A DNA stretch of 35,028 bases from an uncultured Bacteroidales bacterium (GTDB lineage Bacteria; Bacteroidota; Bacteroidia; Bacteroidales; Paludibacteraceae), in NCBI GenBank assembly GCA_902799185.1, contig CADBZO010000021.1, positions 1-35,028 on the forward strand, read 5' to 3'. The notes under the pieces are model-generated. The model was not told the DNA's origin and did not search any database. It saw only the letters and a program-made list of their open reading frames with translations. How positions within the stretch are numbered: position 1 is the first letter of the stretch; every line of letters begins with the position of its first letter. The position numbers and the translations under genes were made by a program. Below are positions 7,890 to 16,112 of this stretch, piece after piece.

Positions 7890-9392
7890 TTATTTCAGTT
7901 TCAGTGTTTTGAGAATAATCGGTTCCATGATGTCATATCCGGCATCGTTCGGATGCACTTCATCGCCGCTCAGTCCGGACCGTAGTCCTCCGTCAAAATC
8001 AACCATGGCTGAGTAGTAGTCCACATAAGGGATATGATACGTATGTGCGTAGTTTCGGATAAGCGTATTAAGTTCGCGTATCTGTTCGGGGGCATCGGAA
8101 ACGTAGGGGTTCCATCGGAAAGACCTCGCAGGAAGGACGGAACAGAGGACGGGTCGGATATGATGTTTTTTTGCCAGCTCGCACATCGAGATGATATTAC
8201 CCATGATATGTTCAATAGAAATCGTTCCGTTGTTCTGGGCAATGTCGTTGATGCCGCAGAGAATGACGACCGTCTTCGGACGGAGGTCGATGACATCCTG
8301 CCGGAATCGGACGAGCATTTCAGCAGAGGTCTGCCCGCTTATACCGCGTCCGATGAAACCGTGTGCCAGGAAGAAGCCTGGTCGCATCTTATACCAGTTT
8401 TGGGTGATGCTATTGCCATAGAAAATAACAGACACTTTTGATTTCCGAGCCTTCAATTCGTCATTAGCCTGGGCATACCTATTGAATTTTGCCCAGTCAC
8501 GTTGTCTTTTCTGTTGAGAAGCAAGCGTCTCAGAAGGTCTTCCTGTGACAAAGGCAGTAATCGCTTCATCAATGCGGTCGCGGTCGGGGAATTGGCGGGA
8601 GAAGCCCCAACCATGCTTGCCATACGGTACGATGAGCAGGGACGAGGGTACGTTATGGGCGGTGAGGGCTTCGTAGAAGCGGATGGAGTTGGTTATGGGA
8701 ACGGTAGGATCATCCTGACATCCAACGATAAGACAGGGAGGCGTAGCAGATGTGACATGCTTGTCGCACGACCAGTAGATGCGCTGTTCATCGGTCGGGT
8801 TGTCACCGAGGAGTTGGCGGCATGAACCGCGATGGGTGAGCGTGGAGTCCATGGAGATGACGGGATAGACGAGGACACCGTAGTCGGGTCGTGTGATTGA
8901 GTCGGTATAATGCGTCAACAGGGATGCAGCGAGGTGTCCGCCTGCGGAGAAGCCCATAACACCGACAGTCACATCGGGCGTATGCCAGACGGAGGCACTA
9001 TCACGCAGGATACGCATAGCTTGCAATGCATCGTGAAGGGGGATGTTCTCGTGCCCATTGGGAAGGCGGTATTTGAGAACTGCCACGATATAACCGCGCG
9101 GGACAAAGAAATCCGCTACTTTGATGCCTTCATTGCCCGATGAAACGAAAGAATATCCACCTCCCGGAATGGAGAGGATGATGCCTTTGGGGGCAGTGTC
9201 GGGGTGGTATATATCCAAGCGCGGTTCGGCTATTTGATATATCTTTGTTTCGCTTTTGACATATTCATCGGAAGCGGTATAGCCATTGGAATCGGGAGCG
9301 CCGTCGGGATAGAGTACAACGGTTTGCGCCGGGGGCAATGCGTACATGCCCAGCGAGAGCAACACAAAAACAAAGCAGATAAAAGACCTCAT
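7890..9392 (-). CDS. Secreted two-domain esterase: alpha/beta hydrolase + SGNH hydrolase
   Basis: This 500-aa protein has a signal peptide (MRSFICFVFVLLSLGMYA). Domain 1, about residues 25-285, is an alpha/beta hydrolase of the BD-FAE/acetylxylan-esterase type, with an oxyanion loop IPGGGY (75-80), nucleophile GFSAGG (Ser149), Asp227 or 228, and His260. Domain 2, about 318-500, is an SGNH/GDSL hydrolase with GNSIT (Ser328), an RGISGQ block, GIND (Asn382) and DEVH (Asp477, His480). Both catalytic sets look complete, so the protein probably removes two kinds of ester group from one substrate in the periplasm or outside the cell. It is the last gene of the locus, 6 bp after the transporter gene. 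Acetyl or aminoacyl ester substrates are both possible; the sequence does not decide. Confidence 0.9.
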   Translation of the reverse strand: MRSFICFVFVLLSLGMYALPPAQTVVLYPDGAPDSNGYTASDEYVKSETKIYQIAEPRLDIYHPDTAPKGIILSIPGGGYSFVSSGNEGIKVADFFVPRGYIVAVLKYRLPNGHENIPLHDALQAMRILRDSASVWHTPDVTVGVMGFSAGGHLAASLLTHYTDSITRPDYGVLVYPVISMDSTLTHRGSCRQLLGDNPTDEQRIYWSCDKHVTSATPPCLIVGCQDDPTVPITNSIRFYEALTAHNVPSSLLIVPYGKHGWGFSRQFPDRDRIDEAITAFVTGRPSETLASQQKRQRDWAKFNRYAQANDELKARKSKVSVIFYGNSITQNWYKMRPGFFLAHGFIGRGISGQTSAEMLVRFRQDVIDLRPKTVVILCGINDIAQNNGTISIEHIMGNIISMCELAKKHHIRPVLCSVLPARSFRWNPYVSDAPEQIRELNTLIRNYAHTYHIPYVDYYSAMVDFDGGLRSGLSGDEVHPNDAGYDIMEPIILKTLKLK

Positions 9393-9398
9393 AATGAT

Positions 9399-10784
9399 TT
9401 ATTTTTTGCTACGTGCTTTATGCCACACGACACATACGAGGAGTACGGAGAGGGTGGCAGCGGTTATCCAGAAGATAAGGGCGGGAGTGAAGTCATAGGT
9501 ATATTGCTCCACTCCATCGATGGTGGCGGTGACTGTTTTGTGGGTATCGATGAGCAGACCGGAGGCGATGTCTTGGAGTCCGGCAGCTGCATAGGATGCG
9601 ATGCCGACGACACCGAGGGCTGCACCTGCCGCTTCTCGCGGGACGATGTCCACCGCCATGAGTCCGCCGAGGAAACAGATGAGCACACCGATGGCGATAC
9701 CGAAGAGTACCATGGCAAGTATGTTCACCCATCCGGCATCACCGCCAAAGGCAAAGAGGAGGAGCGCAAGCACTTCGAGGATACCGGCTGCGACGGCAGG
9801 GATGTAACGATTGCCCTTGAAGGCGACATCCGAGAGCCATCCGGAGAAGACCGTACCGATGATACCGAGCAGGGCGTTGATGGAGATTATCTGCGTAGCA
9901 TTGGCGAGGGTGAAGCCTTTGGTCTCTTGCAGGAAGAGGACTCCCCATCCGTTGACGGCATACCGGGACACATACATGAAGGCGGACGCGAAAGCGAGTA
10001 CCCAGACATAGGGGTTACGGAGGACGGCTTTCTGCGAGAAGCCGATGGAATGGTCTTTCTTCTGCTCGGTTTGTTCCTCGCCAGCCATAACGACAACGGA
10101 GGGCATTCCTTCCGCTTCGGGTGAGTCATGGAGGAGGAAGACGATGAGCAGGAAGCCGATGACACCAGCGATGGCTGCACCGATGAAACCGAACTGCCAG
10201 CCGAGGACGGAGACGAGTCCGCCGACGAGGAGGAAAGAGAAGAACTCCCCGAGGTTATGGGAGAGCGACCAGAACCCATAGAAGGTGCCGCGACGGGAGA
10301 GCGGATACCAGCGCGAGAGTGCTACGACGCATGGAGGCGCACCCATGGACTGAGTCCAACCGTTGATTCCCCAGAGGATGGCGAAGACGGTGTATAACGC
10401 ACCTTGGGATATTGCCATTTGGGAGGCGGTGATGATACCGAGCAGTCCGACGACGATGTTCGCGACGGTGGAGATGAGCAGACCGGTAGCCATGAAGCGG
10501 CGTATGTTCGAATGGTCGGCAAGGAAGCCGTTGACGAACTTACCGATAGCATAGGTAAAGAGGAGCGCGGAGGAGATGACACCGAGTTGTTTGGCATCAA
10601 GTACTCCAGCATCCATGATGGGTTTCTTGACTACGTTGAGGGATGTCCGGCATACATAGTACATGCTGTAACCGAGCGTGACGGCAAAGAAGGAAGCCCA
10701 TTGCATTCGTTTGAAACGGGCGTTGCGTTGCTGTTCCGATTCGTTACGTAACGGAGCAGCAGGTGATTTGGAGAAGAAACTCAT
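9399..10784 (-). CDS. Organophosphate:phosphate antiporter (GlpT/UhpT-like, MFS)
   Basis: This 461-aa inner-membrane protein has twelve predicted hydrophobic segments and a central charged loop near residues 220-250. It matches the OPA branch of the major facilitator superfamily. Arg46 (MYYVCRTSLN) and Arg274 (MYVSRYAVNGW) fall where GlpT has its phosphate-binding Arg45 and Arg269. OPA carriers exchange glycerol-3-phosphate or hexose-phosphate for inorganic phosphate. The start codon overlaps the stop of the glycerophosphodiesterase gene by 4 bp (ATGA), indicating translational coupling, so glycerol-3-phosphate released by that enzyme is the likeliest cargo. UhpC-like sensing or hexose-phosphate uptake cannot be excluded. 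Confidence 0.88.
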   Translation of the reverse strand: MSFFSKSPAAPLRNESEQQRNARFKRMQWASFFAVTLGYSMYYVCRTSLNVVKKPIMDAGVLDAKQLGVISSALLFTYAIGKFVNGFLADHSNIRRFMATGLLISTVANIVVGLLGIITASQMAISQGALYTVFAILWGINGWTQSMGAPPCVVALSRWYPLSRRGTFYGFWSLSHNLGEFFSFLLVGGLVSVLGWQFGFIGAAIAGVIGFLLIVFLLHDSPEAEGMPSVVVMAGEEQTEQKKDHSIGFSQKAVLRNPYVWVLAFASAFMYVSRYAVNGWGVLFLQETKGFTLANATQIISINALLGIIGTVFSGWLSDVAFKGNRYIPAVAAGILEVLALLLFAFGGDAGWVNILAMVLFGIAIGVLICFLGGLMAVDIVPREAAGAALGVVGIASYAAAGLQDIASGLLIDTHKTVTATIDGVEQYTYDFTPALIFWITAATLSVLLVCVVWHKARSKK

Positions 10785-11695
10785 CGCAGGTGTTTCGATT
10801 GGAGGTAATTAATCAGATATTGAGGCCGGTCGGTCTGGATGATACGAAAACCGAGCGAGTCGATGAGATAGCCGTAATGGGCATCGGGATCGTTGTAGGC
10901 TTCGTCATCTTCATGTCCGCCGCAGAGAGTGTCCCAGAGACAGTTAACCCAGAGGAGAGACTTGCCTTGTGCGAGCGCAGATGCCTGCTTGACATAGGTA
11001 TCATCGTCACGCCAGCACAGTTCAAAAGCGCATGGGTTGCTTGCGAGGTGGGCAGTGAAGGTCTCCACGGAAGCGGAATCGTTCATGTCCACAATGGGCA
11101 TATAAATGACCTCATCGAGGTATTGGCCATAGAGAGCCCGCACTTCGTCTGCCGGTTTGCGTCCTTTCATGATGATCTGGCGGGTCGTACCGGTCTCTTG
11201 AAGGATAGGCACAACGAGGTCGAAGTAGCGATCGGCTTTATCGAGATTGATGAGCACGCGGTCTTTACAGAGGAGCAGCACTTCGCGGAGGGTCGGTATC
11301 TCATGGCGGGTCTTGATGGAAACGCCGTTCTTGAGCCGGAAAGTGCGGATGGAGTCGAGTGTCATTTCGGCGATGACTCCTTTGCCGGTAGTGGTGCGGT
11401 TCAGTTTGGAATCATGCATGATGATGAGTTGGCTGTCCGCAGTACATTGCAGATCGAGTTCAACGATATCTACGCCCATCGCGATAGCGGACTCAATGGC
11501 AGGGATGGAATTCTCGGGCCATCCTCGCCAATCGGCACGGTGGGAAGCCACGAGCACACGTGGACAGTCGGGGTTAAGCAGGTCGGCACGGATCTGTTCG
11601 GAACGGGATAACTGCTCTTTCGGAGCGGAACAAGCCGTCAGAAAGGACAAAGTGACGATGTACAAAGTACAAAGGATAAAACTATATCTTCTCAT
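10781..11695 (-). CDS. Glycerophosphodiester phosphodiesterase lipoprotein
   Basis: This 304-aa protein has a lipoprotein signal (lipobox LTAC, Cys22). The GDPD TIM-barrel starts near residue 46, with family motifs ASHRADWRGWPENS (His52, Arg53, Glu61), VELDLQ (Glu79, Asp81) and MHD (His94). These are the metal and acid-base residues that hydrolyse glycerophosphodiesters to glycerol-3-phosphate and an alcohol. Membrane anchoring puts the activity in the periplasm or at the surface. It is coupled by overlap to the OPA transporter gene and follows the GH65 gene by 4 bp. The hydrophobic core of the signal (FILCTLYIVTLSFL) is encoded by a 30-bp dispersed repeat. Confidence 0.92.
   Translation of the reverse strand: MRRYSFILCTLYIVTLSFLTACSAPKEQLSRSEQIRADLLNPDCPRVLVASHRADWRGWPENSIPAIESAIAMGVDIVELDLQCTADSQLIIMHDSKLNRTTTGKGVIAEMTLDSIRTFRLKNGVSIKTRHEIPTLREVLLLCKDRVLINLDKADRYFDLVVPILQETGTTRQIIMKGRKPADEVRALYGQYLDEVIYMPIVDMNDSASVETFTAHLASNPCAFELCWRDDDTYVKQASALAQGKSLLWVNCLWDTLCGGHEDDEAYNDPDAHYGYLIDSLGFRIIQTDRPQYLINYLQSKHLR
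11643..11680 (-). repeat. 30-bp dispersed repeat inside the GDPD signal peptide
   Basis: The minus strand reads CCTTTGTACTTTGTACATCG then TCACTTTG. Nearly the same word occurs at 13844-13873 on the opposite strand and, more diverged, at 13714-13750 on the minus strand. Confidence 0.7.
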
Positions 11696-11699
11696 TGTA

Positions 11700-13769
11700 T
11701 CATGGTTTGATTACCATATCGGGGTGTCCTTTGCGGCGGATGGTGAGCGAACGCCATTCGGCAGGAAGGACGGGTTTATATGCTTGTTTGAGCCCTTTGC
11801 CGGTTATGTCAAGTCCGGCAAAGCCGAAGAGAAGCGTCTGGAGCGTTCCTCCTGCGCCGGTGATGAAATAGGGGTTGGTGCCGCCGTTAAACTCCGCTAC
11901 TACGCGGAAAGGCGGGTTGAGGTTGGGCAGGTAGGAGTCACGCCACCAGAAGAGTGCTTTTTCGGCATCGCCGAGCCGCGCATAGAGGGTGGCATAGATG
12001 GATTTGGTCATCGCAGGTGTCTTTTTCTCAGGCACAGTAGCGATGTAATATTCGAGATTACGGAGGATTTCCTGTTTGTCGGTGAGGACATGCAGAGGGA
12101 ATGCGAGTAATGCTACATCGGCTTGCTTGACAGGTTCGCCGTTGTAGGTGGAATGCTCGGCGATGATGCCGGAAGGCAGGTAAGACAGATGCAGTTTGGA
12201 GGCGGTCTGCTGCCAAGCGGGATCAGGTTTGATACGCAGTACTTTGGCGGCAGCCGCTGCGGCACGGAGGGTTGTTTGTGCCGCCCCGATGGTATAGGCG
12301 TTGTTGTTCACCTGTTTACCACCGTAGATGTTTTGGTTCCATTCATCGGCACCGATGATGTTAATGATGTCGCCATTGGGTTCGATACGGCTTACCCAGA
12401 AATCCGCCGCTTCGCGGATGAGGGGATAACCGACAGAGGCGAGCCATTGTTTGTCACGGGTGACGCAGAAGTATTGCCAGCAAGCATTGGCTATGTCGGC
12501 AGTGATATGGTTCTCGGCTTCTGAATAAAGATTCGGGAGAGGAGTCTCTTCATGTCCGGAAGCAGCACTCTCCCAAGGGAACATGATACCTTTGTACCCG
12601 TGCATATAAGCGTTTTGCCGTGCGGCAGGCAAGCGGTCGAAGCGGTATTGGAGCATCTGCCGAGCCATGTCGGGTTGCATGAGCAGAAGTACGGGGTACA
12701 TCCATGTCTCGGAGTCCCAGAAGACATGTCCGTTATAACCCAGTCCGGAGAGTCCCATGGGTGAACAGGACGAGGGCGCATCGGTCCGATAGAAGGCATA
12801 ATGGTGATAGAGCATGGAGCGGATGTCCTGCTGTGCTTGCGGATCCCCTTCTATGATGATGTCGGATTGCCAAAGGTCCGCCCATGCCTCGTTATGCCGT
12901 TGCCAGAGCCGGTCGTAGCCTTCGAGCAGTTGGAAGAGGGTGAGCCGTTCGGTCTCGTTGCGTGTATCGGGTATGACGTTGGAGGCAAGGATGTTTCCCA
13001 CGAGACACACATGGAGAGTATCGCCTTGGGCAAGATGACAGGTGAATGCCATTCCGTTGGCACGGGAGGTGGAGTCTTCGATGAGCACTGGTTTATAGGG
13101 AGTACCTTGTGCCGGTGCATCAGGAAAGAGGAAAGCTGTGGTCGCAGCAAGGGTGTGTCTGCCAGAGGGCGACTGCGCGGTCGTGGAAAGCAGATAGTGC
13201 ACGGGGTATTTCTTGACAAACGGACTACCGTTGTTCTTGACACGCGAGAAAAAGGAATGCGGTTCGGGTAGGTTGTCGGGCACGCGATGACGGTTGGTAA
13301 CTGTGATGTCTATGTTCGCGAGAGCAACGAGACGCATGTCAGTAAGGAAGCCATAGGGCATATGTCGCAGGGCAACGGTGGTGTACTGCACTTGTAGTTG
13401 GTCCGGACAGGTAAAGGTGCCGGTGAAAGCAGCGTTATGGAAGTCGAGTTGCTGGGAGTAGTCTGCGACGGATTCGGGTTGTATTTGTGTACCGTTGACT
13501 TGGATGAGTATGTCAAGCGGGTTGATGTTCGGGAAGAAGTTGTTGACTCTGCCCGAACCGTATATGTCATACAGTCCTCCGACGACTACTTTGTCCACTT
13601 GGAGGGGATGGCGACTGCTGACAAGTCCTATCTGTCCATTGGCAGAGGTGATACCGTAGTAATCCCCTTGCAGGGGTTGGTCTGTACGGATAGTCCAAGG
13701 GTCTTGCGACCATAGAGACAAAGGAACCAAGTACCATGTACAAAGGACTAAGAATAACGCTTTTCTCAT
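11700..13769 (-). CDS. Secreted GH65-family alpha-glucosidase
   Basis: This 689-aa protein has a signal peptide (to about Ser21-Gln22), an N-terminal beta-sandwich (to about 270) and an (alpha/alpha)6 barrel typical of GH65. Diagnostic blocks are NGHVFWDSETWMYP (346-359), MFPWES (396-401), GADEWNQ (Glu476, expected general acid) and VAEFNGGTNPYFITGAGG (Glu626). From memory, GH65 hydrolases such as human PGGHG and the Flavobacterium johnsoniae kojibiose hydrolase have a general-base Glu in that last region, which GH65 phosphorylases lack. This and the export signal favour hydrolysis of an alpha-glucoside over phosphorolysis. alpha-1,2 (kojibiose-type) specificity is the best guess, not proven. 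It lies 2 bp after the EEP fusion gene and 4 bp before the GDPD gene. Confidence 0.88.
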   Translation of the reverse strand: MRKALFLVLCTWYLVPLSLWSQDPWTIRTDQPLQGDYYGITSANGQIGLVSSRHPLQVDKVVVGGLYDIYGSGRVNNFFPNINPLDILIQVNGTQIQPESVADYSQQLDFHNAAFTGTFTCPDQLQVQYTTVALRHMPYGFLTDMRLVALANIDITVTNRHRVPDNLPEPHSFFSRVKNNGSPFVKKYPVHYLLSTTAQSPSGRHTLAATTAFLFPDAPAQGTPYKPVLIEDSTSRANGMAFTCHLAQGDTLHVCLVGNILASNVIPDTRNETERLTLFQLLEGYDRLWQRHNEAWADLWQSDIIIEGDPQAQQDIRSMLYHHYAFYRTDAPSSCSPMGLSGLGYNGHVFWDSETWMYPVLLLMQPDMARQMLQYRFDRLPAARQNAYMHGYKGIMFPWESAASGHEETPLPNLYSEAENHITADIANACWQYFCVTRDKQWLASVGYPLIREAADFWVSRIEPNGDIINIIGADEWNQNIYGGKQVNNNAYTIGAAQTTLRAAAAAAKVLRIKPDPAWQQTASKLHLSYLPSGIIAEHSTYNGEPVKQADVALLAFPLHVLTDKQEILRNLEYYIATVPEKKTPAMTKSIYATLYARLGDAEKALFWWRDSYLPNLNPPFRVVAEFNGGTNPYFITGAGGTLQTLLFGFAGLDITGKGLKQAYKPVLPAEWRSLTIRRKGHPDMVIKP
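13714..13750 (-). repeat. Diverged copy of the 30-bp word in the GH65 signal peptide
   Basis: The minus strand reads CCTTTGTACATGGTACTTGG then TTCCTTTGTC and encodes LVLCTWYLVPLSL of the signal peptide. It shares CCTTTGTAC.T.GTAC with the other two copies. Confidence 0.6.
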
Positions 13770-13771
13770 GA

Positions 13772-16108
13772 TTATAACCGGTTACCTAAGGCATCATAGC
13801 GGATGCCGTTTTTGATAATGACCAAATGTCCGTTCTCAATAACCTTTGTACATTGTACATTGTCACTTTGCACGTCTTCCACACCTTCGGGTTGGTCGTT
13901 GCCGGTAAACTCGACGGCACCGACGCAGGACTGGAGGTTGCGATTCCGGTTGACCATATCGCGTATGACGGAGCCGCTGATGGAGCCGTCGCCGTTGAGG
14001 TCATAGGTAAAGGCGGACTCGCACATACGCTGGTTGGCAGGCAGACAAGCGATGGAGTATGTACCGAGTATCTTCTGATAGATAGGGTATGCTCCATTGG
14101 TTTTGATATGCGGCGTATATTGTCCACCTGTGAGTGTACCGCCGAAGGCATCGACGATGGTGTTCTCCCAACCGGTTATCTCGGTAGAGGATGAATAGAG
14201 GTTGTAGGTGTCTCTCCAGAGGTTGACATCGGAAGTCACGGTATAGAGGTCCACCCAGACGGGTGCAGCATCCCCTATCTTCTGGTCGTTGGCAAGGATG
14301 AGGTTGTCCATGAGACAGAGTTTGCCTTTGAACACCGACAAAGCACCGCCGCCGAAGTTGTCAGCAGTGCCGGTGAAGGTGGTATGGTTTCCCATGAACG
14401 TACAAAGACCTATATTGAGCGGGATGGTGTTGGCGGTCATATCCGCCCAGAGGGCAGCACCACCGTAACGTTTGGTAGCAGTAGCCATGCCTTTCTTGGC
14501 GGAAAGGGTGTTGTTTAGGAAAGCGCAGTTAATGATATGTGCTGCTTTGGGTGCCGTAGCGGGAGACATGTCGAGTGCTCCGCGTGCAGTTGCGGTATTG
14601 GCGTTGAATGCACACCGCTGCACATCGAAGATGGTGCATCCCATCATCTCGACGGCGCTACCTGCCGTGGTTGCGCTGTTGGCAGTGAATATGCAGTCAT
14701 GGATGGTCACTTGGTCCCGTTCCTGAAACCACACAGCACCTCCGTTGGCGGCGCTGTTGTGCTCGAAACGGCAACCTGTGAGTTGCATATCTTCTCCTTT
14801 ATGCACAATGGTTCCTCCGTTTTTGGTAGTTGCATTATGATGCAGATAGCAGTCAATAAGTGTCAGTATCGGTCCACATGAATAGACGACAGCCCCCCCG
14901 CTCATAGCAGTGCTGTTTGCACCGGAGATCTCCAGATGATCGAGTGTGAGGTTGAAATAATGCGGGATATTAATGATCGGATCTGCCAAGTTATTGACTT
15001 GCAGAAGGGAATTTCCCGTTTGGGTAGTGAATGCCGCATCCCATCCTCCGCTGATTGTTATGGAGCAATCGGGAGTAATGGATTGTGTAAGGTTGTAGGT
15101 TCCCTCCGCAAGACGGATGGTATCCCCCATCTTGACGTTTTCTAATGCGGAGTTCAGAGTAGTCTCATCTATTGCCTGATAGGAGGTAGGATGATCAGCA
15201 GGTCTCAAACGGAAACGTCCTAATACAGGATAGTGATCGGACGGATTGACGGTTCGTCCTGCTTCAGGATAATACTCGGTGATGATATGCCGCGAGAGGG
15301 GTATCATGTTCTTGTAGAAGAGGTAATCATATTCATTACCGCTTTTGGTTTTCACGGCCGGAGTCCATTCTGTGGTAGTAGTTGTTATCTGTGGTCCGTC
15401 CGCAGGCAGGCATATATTTTCAGGAGCCGTTAATGCGAGATCATAGAAATGGGCGGCATACCACCGATAGCAATCTTCATGTGAAGATCGCTGCATATTA
15501 AAGTCTCCGACCAAGATGATAGGTTTTTGTCCGGCCAAATCACTAATTCGTTGGCTGACCAGTTTGGCCCCCTGTATGCCGCTTTCTGTAGCGCCAAAGT
15601 TAGCATGAGTACATACAAAATAGAAGTCTTGTCCTGACGCATTATCCGTTAGGTGCAGCCATATGCATGTACGCGATATGTCTCCATCCCAACCGGTACC
15701 TGGGGTCTCCGGATGTTCGTTGACATAGAAACGTCCCTTGTCCAAAAGGGTGTATTTGGATTTCTTGTAGAAGATGGAGTTATAGGAATAGTTTTTTCCT
15801 TCCCGTTCTACCGAATAATCGGCATAGCCGGTAAGCATATCGCGCAAGTCTTGGAGCTGCGATTTGCCGGTAGAAGCATCTTTATTGTTACCTGTCACTT
15901 CTTCGAGTCCGACGATGTCGAAATCAAATCCGGTGATATTCTGCACCACATAGGTACGTCGGTTCGCCCACAGTTTTTCGCCGGTGTCCCCGTTATTGGC
16001 ATTGACATAGCGGACGTTATAGGTGGCAAAGCGATGCACGCCCGCCTCTTCGGCATGCCCCGAGAGGCATGCCAGAAGCGGTAGAACGAACAGGAGTCTT
16101 TTCATCAT
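13772..16108 (-). CDS. Secreted EEP-type phosphodiesterase fused to a beta-helix domain
   Basis: This 778-aa protein has a signal peptide (MMKRLLFVLPLLACLSGHA). Residues about 25-300 form an endonuclease/exonuclease/phosphatase (EEP) domain with all expected catalytic positions: ATYNVRY (Asn31), GLEEV (Glu69/70), THANFG (His168), GDFNM (Asp202, Asn204) and SDHYP (Asp291, His292). EEP enzymes cleave phosphodiesters or phosphomonoesters in nucleic acids, sphingomyelin or inositol phosphates. Residues about 310-720 are a right-handed parallel beta-helix with an SGGW motif shared with the 947-aa protein of this locus. The C-terminus (VIIKNGIRYDALGNRL) resembles a type IX-like sorting tail. In this context a role as secreted phosphodiesterase on a glycan or teichoic polymer is plausible; an extracellular nuclease is the alternative. 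Confidence 0.85.
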   Translation of the reverse strand: MMKRLLFVLPLLACLSGHAEEAGVHRFATYNVRYVNANNGDTGEKLWANRRTYVVQNITGFDFDIVGLEEVTGNNKDASTGKSQLQDLRDMLTGYADYSVEREGKNYSYNSIFYKKSKYTLLDKGRFYVNEHPETPGTGWDGDISRTCIWLHLTDNASGQDFYFVCTHANFGATESGIQGAKLVSQRISDLAGQKPIILVGDFNMQRSSHEDCYRWYAAHFYDLALTAPENICLPADGPQITTTTTEWTPAVKTKSGNEYDYLFYKNMIPLSRHIITEYYPEAGRTVNPSDHYPVLGRFRLRPADHPTSYQAIDETTLNSALENVKMGDTIRLAEGTYNLTQSITPDCSITISGGWDAAFTTQTGNSLLQVNNLADPIINIPHYFNLTLDHLEISGANSTAMSGGAVVYSCGPILTLIDCYLHHNATTKNGGTIVHKGEDMQLTGCRFEHNSAANGGAVWFQERDQVTIHDCIFTANSATTAGSAVEMMGCTIFDVQRCAFNANTATARGALDMSPATAPKAAHIINCAFLNNTLSAKKGMATATKRYGGAALWADMTANTIPLNIGLCTFMGNHTTFTGTADNFGGGALSVFKGKLCLMDNLILANDQKIGDAAPVWVDLYTVTSDVNLWRDTYNLYSSSTEITGWENTIVDAFGGTLTGGQYTPHIKTNGAYPIYQKILGTYSIACLPANQRMCESAFTYDLNGDGSISGSVIRDMVNRNRNLQSCVGAVEFTGNDQPEGVEDVQSDNVQCTKVIENGHLVIIKNGIRYDALGNRL
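13844..13873 (+). repeat. Inverted copy of the 30-bp word in the EEP gene tail
   Basis: The plus strand reads CCTTTGTACATTGTACATTG then TCACTTTG, about 27 of 30 bases equal to the copy at 11643-11680 but on the other strand. It encodes SDNVQCTKV next to the sorting tail. Confidence 0.7.
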
Positions 16109-16112
16109 TCTA

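Noticed and set aside
9204-10124. Long plus-strand frame opposite the transporter and esterase genes
   Set aside because: It is antisense to two well-supported genes, has low-complexity Asp/Glu/Gly composition and matches no family; similar antisense frames run opposite most genes of the locus.
11700-13769. GH65 phosphorylase (maltose or kojibiose phosphorylase)
   Set aside because: The signal peptide and Glu626 in the VAEFNGG block favour a hydrolase; phosphorylases are cytoplasmic and lack that Glu. Not fully excluded without structure comparison.
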